NCBI GenBank assembly: GCA_017621515.1
Contig: JAGASY010000010.1
Location: forward strand, 1-38,612
Length of the DNA: 38,612 nucleotides
Direction: 5' to 3'
Source of the DNA: Bacteroidaceae bacterium
Lineage (GTDB): Bacteria > Bacteroidota > Bacteroidia > Bacteroidales > Bacteroidaceae
Below the pieces are notes generated by a model. It saw only the letters and a list, made by a program, of their open reading frames with translations. It searched no databases and had not been told where the DNA came from. Made by a program: the position numbers and the translations under genes. Numbering within the stretch: the stretch's first letter is position 1; every line of letters starts with the position of its first letter. Positions 7,974-17,607 of this stretch are shown here, in pieces.

Positions 7974-8798
7974 TTAATAATATTTATTCAAAATATATCT
8001 AAGAGCTTTACAATTACATTGATAATAAAAAGTTTTCTTAAAACTTATAGTTCTTTTCAATTTTGAAGTTGAAACATGCTCCTTATCAAAAATTCTGATA
8101 GACGGAGCATAAAGAACTCGTAAAGAATGCTTTCGACATTCCTCTGCAAGATATAATTCTTCTCCAAAAAGAAAAATCGGATAATTAATCAATCCACATC
8201 TATTAAAATATTCCTTTGTTAACAATATAAAAGAACCATGTCCTGCATATATATCCATAGATGGATAAGTCTTACGCAAACATTTTCGTTTGTACAATGT
8301 TTTATTATAGATATAATCTATTACCGGATAATCAAATTTCATCAATAACAGCTGCAACTTCCTTTTGGAATAACGATGAAGACATACTGGATTTATATCT
8401 CGCTTTTCTTTCGCTGACAATAAGGCAGGAGCTATCCATCCAATGTTTGCCTCCTGTTCTATTGCTGCGATATTGACCAATGTATCTTCTGCCAATTGCA
8501 AATCGACATTCGTAATGGCAATATAATCATACTTACCAATCTCCACTTCATTCAATGCACGCTGTGCACCTCCGAAATAGCCTAGATTCTCATGATATGG
8601 AAAAACTTGGCACTTTATATTTTTATAAGCAAGACAATCGGATAAATCTTCGCAATCACAATCTGTATTATCCACGATAAAAACATCTGTCTGCAATACA
8701 TCTTTAACATTAGCAGCAGCAACATCTATTGATGCCAAATATTTTCGTAAATCAGAATATGAGTTATATGTTACACAAAAAATCGCAAAGGTTTTCAT
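7974..8798 (-). CDS. Glycosyltransferase family 2 (rhamnosyltransferase-like)
   Basis: This 274-aa GT2 enzyme is the last gene of the minus-strand polysaccharide operon. The N-terminus has FCVTYNSYSDL (7-17), then VDNTD (42-46) in the donor site, NLGYFGGAQRALN (71-83), and TNVDL (96-100) as the DxD-equivalent. The NxGYxGG segment is common in rhamnosyltransferase-type GT2 proteins, but the sugar is not established. The ATG at 8798 is 114 bp after the previous gene's stop; that gap is AT-rich and shows no promoter box, so read-through transcription is likely. Transcription would stop at 7829-7878. Confidence 0.88.
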   Translation of the reverse strand: MKTFAIFCVTYNSYSDLRKYLASIDVAAANVKDVLQTDVFIVDNTDCDCEDLSDCLAYKNIKCQVFPYHENLGYFGGAQRALNEVEIGKYDYIAITNVDLQLAEDTLVNIAAIEQEANIGWIAPALLSAKEKRDINPVCLHRYSKRKLQLLLMKFDYPVIDYIYNKTLYKRKCLRKTYPSMDIYAGHGSFILLTKEYFNRCGLINYPIFLFGEELYLAEECRKHSLRVLYAPSIRIFDKEHVSTSKLKRTISFKKTFYYQCNCKALRYILNKYY

Positions 8799-8912
8799 TA
8801 CACTTACATCATTTTACAATAATAAATATCGCCTACAAAAAGGAATACTGATAATGTCTTGAACAAAAAAATTCATGCTCTACAGACTGTATAAAAGAAA
8901 AAACATCAGTAC

Positions 8913-9737
8913 TCAACACTTTGAATGTATCTTTACCATATAATATAATTTCATCAAAAAGAAAAACATAAAATTCATTCTGACAAGTTGCAAAGCAGTG
9001 TCATGCTGTCTTTTTGTTTTCTTCCACAGCAACTTGAATTTCATAAGCTGACTCATATATGATGGAGCATCTTTCGCTCCTATCGCATTATGCTCATGCT
9101 GTCTGTAAAGAATGGTCACTTCGTTTATTGTCTCAATACGTCCTCCATTCCATAAGACAGCAGCAGCAATCCACGAATCATGTATGATAATGCTTTCAGG
9201 ATATGGGAAAGCTATTTCCTTCACTTTATTGTTAATCATCATTGTACAACCTGTAACATTATTATACACCAGATGGAAATATTTATCATTAAACTGTTGA
9301 GCGGTAAAATGGCAATGTCTCCACATTGAATCCGAAATAACATTCAACTTAGAGTCAACAAGCGTAAGATCTGTGCAAACAGCTATGGGCTTAATAGAAA
9401 AATCTTTTTGTCCAAGCATTTTATAAAGCGTTTTTTCTATCTTCTGTGGCAACCATACGTCATCATGGTCACAAAACATATAGAAATCTCCTTTTGCCTT
9501 GTCAAGCAACCACAAAAATCCTTCACATGCCCCTCGTCTTTTATCATCAAAAATCATACATATACGTGAATCTAACGCTCGATATTCACAGAGAATATCA
9601 AACGTATTGTCAGTAGATCCATCATCACGTACATATAACACCCAATGTACATACGTCTGTGCCAACAATGAATCGAGCAGTTCTCTTATATAAGCCGAAC
9701 TATTATATGTCGTCAATAGAATTGCAACTTGATACAT
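8913..9737 (-). CDS. Glycosyltransferase family 2
   Basis: This 274-aa GT2 enzyme opens with VAILLTTYNSSAYI (4-17), followed by RDDGSTDNT (37-45) in the donor site and the metal-binding motif CDHDDVW (89-95), then the acceptor-region IHDSWIA. A hydrophobic stretch near the C-terminus (MFFFLMKLYYMV) may sit on the membrane. It follows the flippase gene by 33 bp in the same operon, as expected for an enzyme building the repeat unit on the lipid carrier. Donor and linkage are unknown. Confidence 0.9.
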   Translation of the reverse strand: MYQVAILLTTYNSSAYIRELLDSLLAQTYVHWVLYVRDDGSTDNTFDILCEYRALDSRICMIFDDKRRGACEGFLWLLDKAKGDFYMFCDHDDVWLPQKIEKTLYKMLGQKDFSIKPIAVCTDLTLVDSKLNVISDSMWRHCHFTAQQFNDKYFHLVYNNVTGCTMMINNKVKEIAFPYPESIIIHDSWIAAAVLWNGGRIETINEVTILYRQHEHNAIGAKDAPSYMSQLMKFKLLWKKTKRQHDTALQLVRMNFMFFFLMKLYYMVKIHSKC

Positions 9738-9770
9738 CCCTTACTTTTTTATAATAAGCAACCATAGACC

Positions 9771-11204
9771 TTATCTCTTGGCTCTATATATCTTATTAAC
9801 CACTTGAGTTATAAGTCCAAAGTTAAATATTTTTTCTTCAACAAGCAAAAAATAGGCAATAAAACATAATACCGCTACTGCTAATTTAAGCAAAAGAGAA
9901 TTGAACGCATACGAAACAATCCATCCCAACACAACATAAGGAACTGCAAATAATAGATGCCGAAGAAAATCCTTAACAGGAAATCTTATCTGCAAACATC
10001 TGTTTACACAAAAAGATGACAGCAGCAATACAACAAACTCAGCAGACAACCATGCCAATGCCGAACCAACACTCCTCAAGGTTTCTACAAACATCCAGTT
10101 AACCACAAGACATACTATCATTCCAGCCATAGCGCAATACAATATCTCCTTATCCTTCTGCATAGGCACCAATAGTTGCATAATGAAAATCTGTTCCGAA
10201 CCTATGACAAAGACAAGAAGCATCACTATACGCATTGGGATAACAGCTTTAAGAAACTGTTCACCTGCAAAAAGCATAATTACATCAGGTGCAAAAAGTT
10301 CAACAAATATCACTATCGGAAAGGCTATCACAAACAAGACATTAAAAACCTTACGCACCAGTACTTTTATTTCATTGAAGCGTTGTTCCTTAACCAACAC
10401 ACTGATGTGAGGAATCATAACTCCTGTCAAAGTTGAGAGTAATGCTATTATAACAGTATAAAGCCGTGTTGAAGTTGTATAATATCCCACTTCTTCATCA
10501 GAACACGCAAATCCAAGAAATGCCACGTTCAACTGTGTATACACTGCACTTAATATAGCAAATCCACCTAATGATAAAAATGGCAACAAATAATGCCTCA
10601 GATTGATATTGCTTACCGTAAGTGCAACATATTTTTGCTTATATGACCAATTGCACACAGCATTCATCACTGTTAATCCAACCCATAGCACATAATACAA
10701 AACATAATCCTGCCTTGTATTGATAAGCAATAGAACAAGCACAACAAACACACTCCGTGCTATTACAGAACGCACTGTTATATACCTAAAATTCTCTATT
10801 CCTTTAAAAAACCATTCTACCCAAAATAGATTTGCCACAACTTTCAGCATACCAATAAAGAAAAGTTCTTTTCGCTGCGAAAAATCCGGTACAAAAAATA
10901 TCAACACAAGCAATACGACAAGCACAAACAGAGAAGATATGACATTCAAAAAAAATAATTCCGAGAATGTCTTCGTCAGCAAAACATAATTATCACGTGC
11001 TTTTGCAATCTCTCTTATTCCCACAATAGACAGTCCCATCATTGAACATACTATCGCATAGTTTATGATATATTCAACCGTATCCACAGTTCCCACACCA
11101 TCTGGTCCTAAAACACGCGATATATAGGGAAACACTATCAGCGGCATCAAATAAGTACTTAGTGTCAACACCGCACTATATGTAAGATTCTTTTTTAGAC
11201 TCAT
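9771..11204 (-). CDS. Wzx-type polysaccharide flippase
   Basis: This 477-aa integral membrane protein belongs to the oligosaccharide flippase (MOP/Wzx) type, moving undecaprenyl-linked repeat units across the inner membrane. It has about a dozen hydrophobic helices, and the typical opening of this family: MSLKKNLTYSAVLTLSTYL followed by PLIVFPYISRVLGPDGVG. The ATG at 11204 is preferred over an in-frame TTG at 11216. It lies 54 bp after the polymerase gene and immediately before two glycosyltransferases, the classic arrangement of a Wzy-dependent locus. It is AT-rich like the rest of the operon's distal half. Confidence 0.92.
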   Translation of the reverse strand: MSLKKNLTYSAVLTLSTYLMPLIVFPYISRVLGPDGVGTVDTVEYIINYAIVCSMMGLSIVGIREIAKARDNYVLLTKTFSELFFLNVISSLFVLVVLLVLIFFVPDFSQRKELFFIGMLKVVANLFWVEWFFKGIENFRYITVRSVIARSVFVVLVLLLINTRQDYVLYYVLWVGLTVMNAVCNWSYKQKYVALTVSNINLRHYLLPFLSLGGFAILSAVYTQLNVAFLGFACSDEEVGYYTTSTRLYTVIIALLSTLTGVMIPHISVLVKEQRFNEIKVLVRKVFNVLFVIAFPIVIFVELFAPDVIMLFAGEQFLKAVIPMRIVMLLVFVIGSEQIFIMQLLVPMQKDKEILYCAMAGMIVCLVVNWMFVETLRSVGSALAWLSAEFVVLLLSSFCVNRCLQIRFPVKDFLRHLLFAVPYVVLGWIVSYAFNSLLLKLAVAVLCFIAYFLLVEEKIFNFGLITQVVNKIYRAKR

Positions 11205-11258
11205 TCGAAAATACAATTACTATATTTTGTCTTCATCCTTTTCAACAAAACATTTAAC

Positions 11259-12434
11259 CTACATCCACCTCGTTGCACGTTCATTTTGTATCAATTGTTC
11301 ACGCACATTATCACTCTGAGGGTCGAATACTGAATTATAGGGCAAATATCTGTTATATACATGAGTGCCCTCCAAATCATCATTCCTATTCTGCAAATAG
11401 AAATAAGCCAAATTAAATCCATAAATAAACAACGCACTCGTAACAATAAGATGCGACAATAAATGCGGACGTATATCCCAATAGTGCAAATAGAACGTAT
11501 TTACGACATACACTATTGCCAACGGAAAAATATAATTGGAAAAACGCTGCGTAACGGGTATATACATCGTGACAGACTGAATAGCAACAGCAAAGAATAT
11601 CAATTTACCCACAAGCATGTCGTTATCGAATCCATGCCTGTTTCTTACGAACATCAGCATGATGAATGGCACTATTTTCAATATATATACGGTCTTACCT
11701 ATGATATTAGGCGACTCATTCATCAGATACGATGCGATTGTCTCAGTCAGTTTTGTGTCAGGAACCGCTATACTCAAAAATATATTGATAACATCAAGTA
11801 CCTGCAACATCAATACCGTCATGCCAATAATCAATAGTGCTACCCAAAAATAATCTTTCTTGATAAGTAGCACTAAAGGGAAAAGAAACATGACTACAGC
11901 CGAAGTATGGAAAAACAAAGCTGCCACACACAACAGATAATACTGTAGCAACTTTTTTCTCACCAAAAAAGGATAAGCCTCCAACATGAAGCACAAACTC
12001 AATACTTCACGCTGAATCTCCATATTATAATAGCAATAGTAGCCAAAAAAATAGACCAATATAGCTGTAAAATAATAAGATGTCTGTCGTTTAAAAAAAC
12101 GAAAGAAGACACCGTTTACTATCACTGCCTGCACAATCTGAAACAGCGTAAAGCTATTACCACACGACTTGAATATAGAGTTATAGATATACCAGCACGG
12201 ATTGTATTTTGCATCCTCGAAATCGAAGGTTGACAATTCGTCTATCGCAGGATAAGTGTCAAACAGATCCATATATATCAGCGTATCCCCCCCCACTCTA
12301 TAACGCAAACCTGCCACCATCACCATCATCAGAAAATTCAGCGACAACCATAACGATTTGTTACCTTCTAATTTCATCAAGTCAAACCTTATGACAGGAA
12401 CAAGAATCAGAATGAAAGCTACCAGATATATCAT
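11259..12434 (-). CDS. EpsG/Wzy-like O-antigen/exopolysaccharide polymerase
   Basis: This 391-aa protein has roughly ten hydrophobic segments and EpsG-family style features: a short N-terminal helix, then GLRYRVGGDTLIYMDLF (about 43-59), a large loop, and a hydrophobic core with few charged residues. EpsG/Wzy proteins polymerise lipid-linked repeat units at the periplasmic face. It sits 14 bp after the chain-length protein gene and before the flippase. Wzy proteins are too divergent for assignment by motif alone, so the call rests on topology, the GGDT-type segment and context. Confidence 0.85.
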   Translation of the reverse strand: MIYLVAFILILVPVIRFDLMKLEGNKSLWLSLNFLMMVMVAGLRYRVGGDTLIYMDLFDTYPAIDELSTFDFEDAKYNPCWYIYNSIFKSCGNSFTLFQIVQAVIVNGVFFRFFKRQTSYYFTAILVYFFGYYCYYNMEIQREVLSLCFMLEAYPFLVRKKLLQYYLLCVAALFFHTSAVVMFLFPLVLLIKKDYFWVALLIIGMTVLMLQVLDVINIFLSIAVPDTKLTETIASYLMNESPNIIGKTVYILKIVPFIMLMFVRNRHGFDNDMLVGKLIFFAVAIQSVTMYIPVTQRFSNYIFPLAIVYVVNTFYLHYWDIRPHLLSHLIVTSALFIYGFNLAYFYLQNRNDDLEGTHVYNRYLPYNSVFDPQSDNVREQLIQNERATRWM

Positions 12435-12448
12435 TATTCACTATACTT

Positions 12449-13576
12449 TTATACAACAATTTCCTTATGCTGATTCCCCTTGAAAAGTTTCGTCTTCCAT
12501 GCCTTTATTTTGTCCTTGACAAGAACCCACCCCACTGTCAGTACAAACAGCATAAAGCCCCATCCTGCCACAACAACAATTTTAGACACGCTCGAAGGGC
12601 GTATTGTTATCTCCGACGGCTGTATTACAATGAATGACGGCATCCTTTCCTGCAATTTAGCCTTAGCTATATTATACTGTTGAACCATCTGCGAATAGAC
12701 ATTGTAAGCCAATCCCATCTGATTTTCCAAATCATCCTGCCTCACGCTCACCGATGTAAGGAGCGTATTCTGATGCGCATCAGCAAATTCAGCATAAGCA
12801 TGCTGTGCCTTCATATATTCCTGCCGTGCCTCTATCATTAACTTCTCTGCATACTCCATATCATGCCGGCTTTTCTTCGTACGGTAATCAATGATAGCAT
12901 CCTGCAACCGCACCCTCACCGTATCAACAAGCATTGCTGCCACCAATGGGTCTTGTGCCGTCACTCTGAGCGTAATTATTTGGTCCTTCTTGTTCACTGT
13001 CGAAGACACTATATTTGAGCGTATCTCTTCCGCCACAATAAATTGCTCCTTCGTCAGATAAAAAGGATCCACATTTCCATCATCATTTTTAAAATTCGAT
13101 TTCACAAATCTGGACATTATTCCATTAACCGTCTTCGTCAGATAATGCTTGGGTAAATTCCACCACGACATCTTCTGTTTCGTCATCAGATAATCGAACA
13201 AATCTGTCTTCACCTCACCGTCAATCGTCTCAACTTCCACACCAAACAAATCAACAACAAAAGGTGTTGATTCTATAATCTGTGGATACAATTCAGGATA
13301 AATAGCATCAGTCGAGGACATTGAGGCTAAATTGATGCCTGCAAGCGATGCCAAATTGCTTACACTGCCTCCCAGCGCACTCTCACCGCTTATTTCAGGA
13401 GCCAGCACAATTGTCGACGTCCATGTTTTACAGACCCCCAGTGCCACCACGACACCAAAAAGGAGTCCGGCTACAGTATTGCGTATCAACAATCTTTTAT
13501 AAGAAAATACTTTCTGCAATAATATGAAAATATCATCTTTTCCTAAGATTGGCTTATCACTATTTTTTTCTTGCAT
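12449..13576 (-). CDS. Wzz/chain-length determinant protein
   Basis: This 375-aa inner-membrane protein fits the polysaccharide co-polymerase family that sets glycan chain length and links polymerase to exporter. It has two transmembrane helices, about residues 31-50 and 333-354, flanking a large periplasmic domain with a helical stretch (about 225-300). The proline-rich segment before the second helix (QPSEITIRPSSVSK) is characteristic. No Walker motifs follow the second helix, so there is no fused tyrosine kinase. It lies 89 bp after the export protein gene. Confidence 0.9.
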   Translation of the reverse strand: MQEKNSDKPILGKDDIFILLQKVFSYKRLLIRNTVAGLLFGVVVALGVCKTWTSTIVLAPEISGESALGGSVSNLASLAGINLASMSSTDAIYPELYPQIIESTPFVVDLFGVEVETIDGEVKTDLFDYLMTKQKMSWWNLPKHYLTKTVNGIMSRFVKSNFKNDDGNVDPFYLTKEQFIVAEEIRSNIVSSTVNKKDQIITLRVTAQDPLVAAMLVDTVRVRLQDAIIDYRTKKSRHDMEYAEKLMIEARQEYMKAQHAYAEFADAHQNTLLTSVSVRQDDLENQMGLAYNVYSQMVQQYNIAKAKLQERMPSFIVIQPSEITIRPSSVSKIVVVAGWGFMLFVLTVGWVLVKDKIKAWKTKLFKGNQHKEIVV

Positions 13577-13665
13577 AGTTAATCATCGATTACAATTTTC
13601 CCATCACTTATCTATATAACAAACGGTCCCCTACATAGAGAGGATGCCTATATGCCATCACTATC

Positions 13666-16212
13666 CTATTTCAAAATATTAGCCACTGTGATAATCATCG
13701 TTGCGACAGACGTAGCAGAAGTACCGATACTCATCACTTCAGCTGTGGACATTTTATTCTTATTCTGTTTAGAAGGAACCACAATTTCACATCCCGGCTG
13801 TATAGCCTTGCTTGAATGGTGACTTATCAATTCTACAGAACCGTTCATATACACAGCATACACACGGCTCTTACGCGCACGGTCTCCATATCCTCCGGCA
13901 CGCTTTATATAATAGTTAAGCGACTCACCCTCTTTGTAGTTCATTGATATAGGGTACATGACATCTCCGCTGACCTTCACAGTGTTAGTATATTGCGGAA
14001 TAACCAGTTTGTCGCCTTCACGCAAGGTAATATCATCTACTCCACCCGGATTCTCTATCGCCTTATCAAGATTTATCGCCACCGGATATGTATTGCCCAA
14101 ATCAAGTTTCATGTTCAGCAATGTATCGGCACGATTGAAATCAAAATTCTTTTCACTGTTCATGCTCTCCTCATACAATGCAATCTGCGATGTACGCAAA
14201 GTATTCTCACGCTGCAAGCGTTCTTCCTCTGTCATACGACGTTCCAGACGCGCTCCTTTGGAATATGCCACAGCAGACAAGCCTCCCGCCGCTTTCACAA
14301 GATCGCTCAAATGAAAGTTCTTGCTTGACATGGCATATTCTCCGGTAAAGTTGACAGCACCCTCCACAGACACATTCTGCTGTTCCGTATAGGTAGGACT
14401 TTTACGTACAACAACCTCATCAAAAGGCTTCAATATAAATCCGGGGTCGCCATCAACCACAAATCCGTCTTTAAGCCCGAAAGAAAATGTCTCAATCAAA
14501 GATGAAGCTTCTTCTTTGGCTTTAACATCAACAATACGTCTATAAATATCCACCTTCACTATTGATGCCGCATCAGTAAGACCACCTGCCTGCAAAACAA
14601 TATCCTCCAGCGACGTATTGTCTGCATACAGGTAAGTACCCGGATAATTTACTTCTCCTCCAATTTTCACAGTCTGTTCCCCTTGCATATCCAATTTGCT
14701 TGGGATAAAAAGCACATCGTCCTTGCGAAGAGGTATGTCGGCTACAGTTCCATTCATTAGTCCCTGCAAATCTACAGGAAGCACTTCAAGGGTTAAGTCT
14801 GGCTTGCGGCGATGCATCACAGCACGAGCAACAAAAGCATCTTCCCTCAGCCCCTCAGCCGCATTCACGAGTTCGCGAACAGTATTTATACTACCATTCA
14901 TCTGGAACATTCCCGGATGGAATACAGCACCACGGATTTCCACCATATTGGAGAAACGCGGAATAATGCTATCTACATATATTGAGTCTCCATCATTCAA
15001 TGTAAACCCACTCATGTCAAACTCCTCAATGGTATGTATGGAATATTCGTATCCTGTTTTCCTTATAAGACGGATATTCTTTCTATAAGCGTCTCCAGTA
15101 AAACCTCCGGCATAATTGATAATGGTAGCCACACTCTCATTCTTCTTCATTTCATAGAACATCGGCCGTTTAACCTTACCTCGTATATTTACGAGACAGT
15201 CATACGTACCCACCACTATCACATCGTCATCCTGCAAACGAATATCTCCGGATGAGTTTCCATTCAGAATATAATCATATACATCTATTGTGGAAATTAA
15301 TTTCCCTTTCCTATAGACCCTTATATCACGCAAAGTTCCCAATTCATTTATACCGCCGGCTGCATACATTGCGTTAAAAGCAGAAGAAAGCGAACTTAAT
15401 GTATAAGTACCCGGAGCCACAACTTCTCCCATCACCTGCACCTGTATAGAGCGTGTTTCGGCAACTGTAAGACTGACCTGAGAAGAAGAATAAAATTGTC
15501 CAAGCACTCCCTTTATATGAGCATTTGCTTCTTTCACAGTCTTGCCAGCCAGTTTCACCGGTCCGACTCCTTCTATCGTAACCGTACCATCCGGAGAGAT
15601 GACTTCCTCAAATGTTGTCTGCGAAGCTCCCCACACATCAATAATGACATTGTCTCCCGCTCCAAGAATATAATTTGCAGGAGTAGGCATATTCATGTTT
15701 GGTTCAAACGTAAGCATCTCATTATTAAAGATATTACGTCCAAACACTTCATTTTCGTCCTGAAACATATTACGATAGTAAATGAGCGAATCGATGTCCA
15801 TGAATTCGATTTCATCATTCATGCCCTGCATACGTTCATTTTGCGTCATTCCGCCCATACCGTTTCTGCCACGAATCTGCGAACGTACCATATAATTGTT
15901 CTGTTGCCTGCTCTTCTCTTCCGCCTTCTGCTTGTCCGTGCGCAGACGACTTTTTGTCTTGCCGGAATTTTCTCCTGTAATATCCACAGCACCAAGCTGC
16001 TCTTGCTGTGCCTGATATTTCTTGCGGATACGGCGTATCTGTTCTACAGTACATCCCTTTCGGAGAAGCTGACTGACAATAGTGTTCTGGTCTTTTCCTT
16101 TCTCACGTTGCTCTGTCACATAACGTATAACTTGTTCATCTGTCATTGTCTGCGAATAAGCCAATTGTGCCAATGACACGAACATGAATAGAATATATAT
16201 TTTTTTAAGCAT
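13666..16212 (-). CDS. Polysaccharide export outer-membrane protein with six SLBB domains
   Basis: This 848-aa protein is a large Wza/OPX-type export component. It has a signal peptide (residues 1-21, cut after AYSQ), a charged linker containing a basic helical region (about 50-115), and a Poly_export domain (about 177-252, with LGAGDNVIIDVWGAS). About six SLBB beta-grasp domains follow, each opening with a pattern like VxGxVxxPGxY (for example MGEVVAPGTY near 261, IRGKVKRPMFY, IGGEVNYPGTY). The C-terminus (STAEVMSIGTSATSV) could form the membrane-crossing end. It is much longer than E. coli Wza, as is common in Bacteroidetes. There is no lipobox. It is co-operonic with the sugar transferase (13-bp gap). 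Confidence 0.92.
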   Translation of the reverse strand: MLKKIYILFMFVSLAQLAYSQTMTDEQVIRYVTEQREKGKDQNTIVSQLLRKGCTVEQIRRIRKKYQAQQEQLGAVDITGENSGKTKSRLRTDKQKAEEKSRQQNNYMVRSQIRGRNGMGGMTQNERMQGMNDEIEFMDIDSLIYYRNMFQDENEVFGRNIFNNEMLTFEPNMNMPTPANYILGAGDNVIIDVWGASQTTFEEVISPDGTVTIEGVGPVKLAGKTVKEANAHIKGVLGQFYSSSQVSLTVAETRSIQVQVMGEVVAPGTYTLSSLSSAFNAMYAAGGINELGTLRDIRVYRKGKLISTIDVYDYILNGNSSGDIRLQDDDVIVVGTYDCLVNIRGKVKRPMFYEMKKNESVATIINYAGGFTGDAYRKNIRLIRKTGYEYSIHTIEEFDMSGFTLNDGDSIYVDSIIPRFSNMVEIRGAVFHPGMFQMNGSINTVRELVNAAEGLREDAFVARAVMHRRKPDLTLEVLPVDLQGLMNGTVADIPLRKDDVLFIPSKLDMQGEQTVKIGGEVNYPGTYLYADNTSLEDIVLQAGGLTDAASIVKVDIYRRIVDVKAKEEASSLIETFSFGLKDGFVVDGDPGFILKPFDEVVVRKSPTYTEQQNVSVEGAVNFTGEYAMSSKNFHLSDLVKAAGGLSAVAYSKGARLERRMTEEERLQRENTLRTSQIALYEESMNSEKNFDFNRADTLLNMKLDLGNTYPVAINLDKAIENPGGVDDITLREGDKLVIPQYTNTVKVSGDVMYPISMNYKEGESLNYYIKRAGGYGDRARKSRVYAVYMNGSVELISHHSSKAIQPGCEIVVPSKQNKNKMSTAEVMSIGTSATSVATMIITVANILK

Positions 16213-16225
16213 CTAAATGATAGGA

Positions 16226-16855
16226 TTAAAATTTCTTGCCTCCTACTACAGAAAAGGCAGTTTCAAAAATTATTTTAAAATCAAGACTTATCGAACGATG
16301 ACGTAAATAGTCAAGATCCATGTCAAGACGCAAAAGCATCTTCTCCATGGTGTCTGTATATCCGTTGTGCAAAGTGGCATTTGATGTCACTCCCGGACGA
16401 CTGACATACAACAAGACATAGTCTGGATTGTGTTCCATTATCTGCGATATAAAATACTGACGTTCAGGACGATATCCGACAAAAGACATATCACCGACAA
16501 AAACATTCCACAACTGAGGAAGTTCGTCAAGATGGTGTTCACGAAGAAATTTCCCAACTTTAGTCAAACGGTCGTCCCCCACTGTCGCAAGTTGCGGTAT
16601 CCCCTCTTTTTCTGCCTCCACTTTCATTGTCCTGAACTTAAGAATATCAAAAGGTTTTCCTCCTTTTCCTATACGTTCCTGCTTGAAAATAGCAGGACCC
16701 TCCCCCTCTATTTTCTGCATTACATATATTATAAGAAATACCGGAGAAAGCAGAATCAACAGCAAAAAAGCACCCAAAAGATCTCCTGTACGCTTCAGGA
16801 ATCTTTCTACAGAATTCATTCCGTCAATGTTCTTTGTTTCAATTAATTTATCCAT
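16226..16855 (-). CDS. Initiating sugar (phosphoglycosyl) transferase
   Basis: This 209-aa enzyme is a small monotopic phosphoglycosyl transferase that moves a sugar-phosphate onto undecaprenyl phosphate, the committed first step of repeat-unit synthesis. It has one re-entrant membrane helix (about 25-46) and the family blocks KFRTM (73-77), LDELPQLWNV with the catalytic Asp-Glu (110-111), and GDMSFVGYRPE (121-131). It is the first gene of the minus-strand operon and is preceded by two tandem promoters and a roughly 200-nt leader. No UpxY/UpxZ-like antiterminator genes, which precede many Bacteroides capsule loci, lie upstream. Confidence 0.93.
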   Translation of the reverse strand: MDKLIETKNIDGMNSVERFLKRTGDLLGAFLLLILLSPVFLIIYVMQKIEGEGPAIFKQERIGKGGKPFDILKFRTMKVEAEKEGIPQLATVGDDRLTKVGKFLREHHLDELPQLWNVFVGDMSFVGYRPERQYFISQIMEHNPDYVLLYVSRPGVTSNATLHNGYTDTMEKMLLRLDMDLDYLRHRSISLDFKIIFETAFSVVGGKKF

Positions 16856-16970
16856 TATTTATAGTTTTTCTCTCATTTTTATATTTACTAAAACGACACC
16901 TGTCGTATTTTATTGTGATTTAACAGCATTTTTAATTCCTTACCAAACAATACGGAAATGCTCATTGCAA

Positions 16971-17001
16971 AGATTCAAGGGCAAAACAGTATATTCACAA
17001 A
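16971..17001 (-). promoter_or_regulatory. Proximal promoter P2 of the polysaccharide operon
   Basis: Reading the minus strand, TTTG (complement of 16998-17001) is followed after 19 nt by AATCTTTG (complement of 16971-16978), one base off TAnnTTTG. It lies about 115 bp before the sugar transferase ATG and would give a shorter leader lacking the hairpin at 17006-17040. Confidence 0.45.
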
Positions 17002-17005
17002 TATT

Positions 17006-17040
17006 CTCCGTTTGCCGGCAGAAGAGCCAAACACTCGGAG
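17006..17040 (-). other. Leader hairpin in the polysaccharide operon 5' UTR
   Basis: On the minus strand CTCCG pairs with CGGAG and GTTTG with CAAAC, around a GC-rich loop, within the first tens of nucleotides of the P1 transcript. No U-run follows it, so it is not a simple terminator. It may control transcript stability or processivity; function is not shown. Confidence 0.4.
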
Positions 17041-17062
17041 AACAAAATCACAATCAGTGTTG

Positions 17063-17093
17063 CAAAGTTAAGAAAAATAAGACAGGAATCAAA
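17063..17093 (-). promoter_or_regulatory. Distal promoter P1 of the polysaccharide operon
   Basis: On the minus strand TTTG (complement of 17090-17093), 19 nt and TAACTTTG (complement of 17063-17070) match the Bacteroidetes consensus exactly. The resulting 5' leader before the ATG at 16855 is about 200 nt. The stretch 16856-17152 is otherwise AT-rich non-coding DNA. Confidence 0.75.
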
Positions 17094-17152
17094 AGATTTA
17101 CAAAGTAATTAGAAATTGGGAATCTAAGGCGAATCAATTTCTAATGGAAATA

Positions 17153-17607
17153 TCATATAATACCAAAATATTTCAGCATCTTCTTGTTTGCAGTCGGACT
17201 TTCCTTTACAGTTTCAATAATTTGCTCCATCAATTCATAATCACTTATTTCACCTCTATATGTGGATTTATTAAATTTGCTTCTCTCCACCGTTATCAAT
17301 CTGGAACAGTTCACGTAAGAGTTATGTTTCAAAAAAGGACATTGCCCAACTGTTACAGGTAATTGGTAATCCGTAATTGTACATGGAAGCTTATAATTGA
17401 CATTAGAGTTTATGACCAGACCACCAATTACATTTCCGTCTTTGTCAAAACCTAACACAACAAAAAACTTGTTGCGCGTTTCCTCACCATCCTTAGGAGT
17501 TATTCCATTGTTCCTATCCAAAACAAGCAAATGAACTCACCTACATTCAGGTTATAGCGAACAAGTCTGTCAGCCTGTTCTCCTAACAAATCACCGATTT
17601 TTGTCAT
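17153..17607 (-). pseudogene. Frameshifted partner (putative toxin) of the Panacea antitoxin
   Basis: The reading frame starts at an ATG (17607) that overlaps the antitoxin stop as ATGA. It runs MTKIGDLLGEQADRLVRYNL...GEFI, then meets a stop after about 35 codons. From near 17530 a second frame continues with LVLDRNNGITP... to 17153 and reads as a coherent protein (125 aa). One added base in the ATTTG at about 17528-17532 would join both parts into a 151-aa protein. The C-terminal part has compact beta-rich character with NSN, PFLKHNSYVNCSRL and TANKKMLKYFG. This loosely recalls PemK/MazF-like folds, but I do not recognise the family. Cause: mutation, sequencing error, or less likely -1 recoding. 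Confidence 0.7.

Noticed and set aside
15496..16176. 226-aa plus-strand frame rich in His and Ile
   Set aside because: Antisense to the SLBB export protein; composition is typical of a reverse-strand shadow.
17520..17540. Programmed -1 frameshift site in the putative toxin gene
   Set aside because: The ATTTG context is not a canonical X-XXY-YYZ slippery heptamer and no downstream pseudoknot was evident; a simple indel is the more likely reading, though recoding is not excluded.
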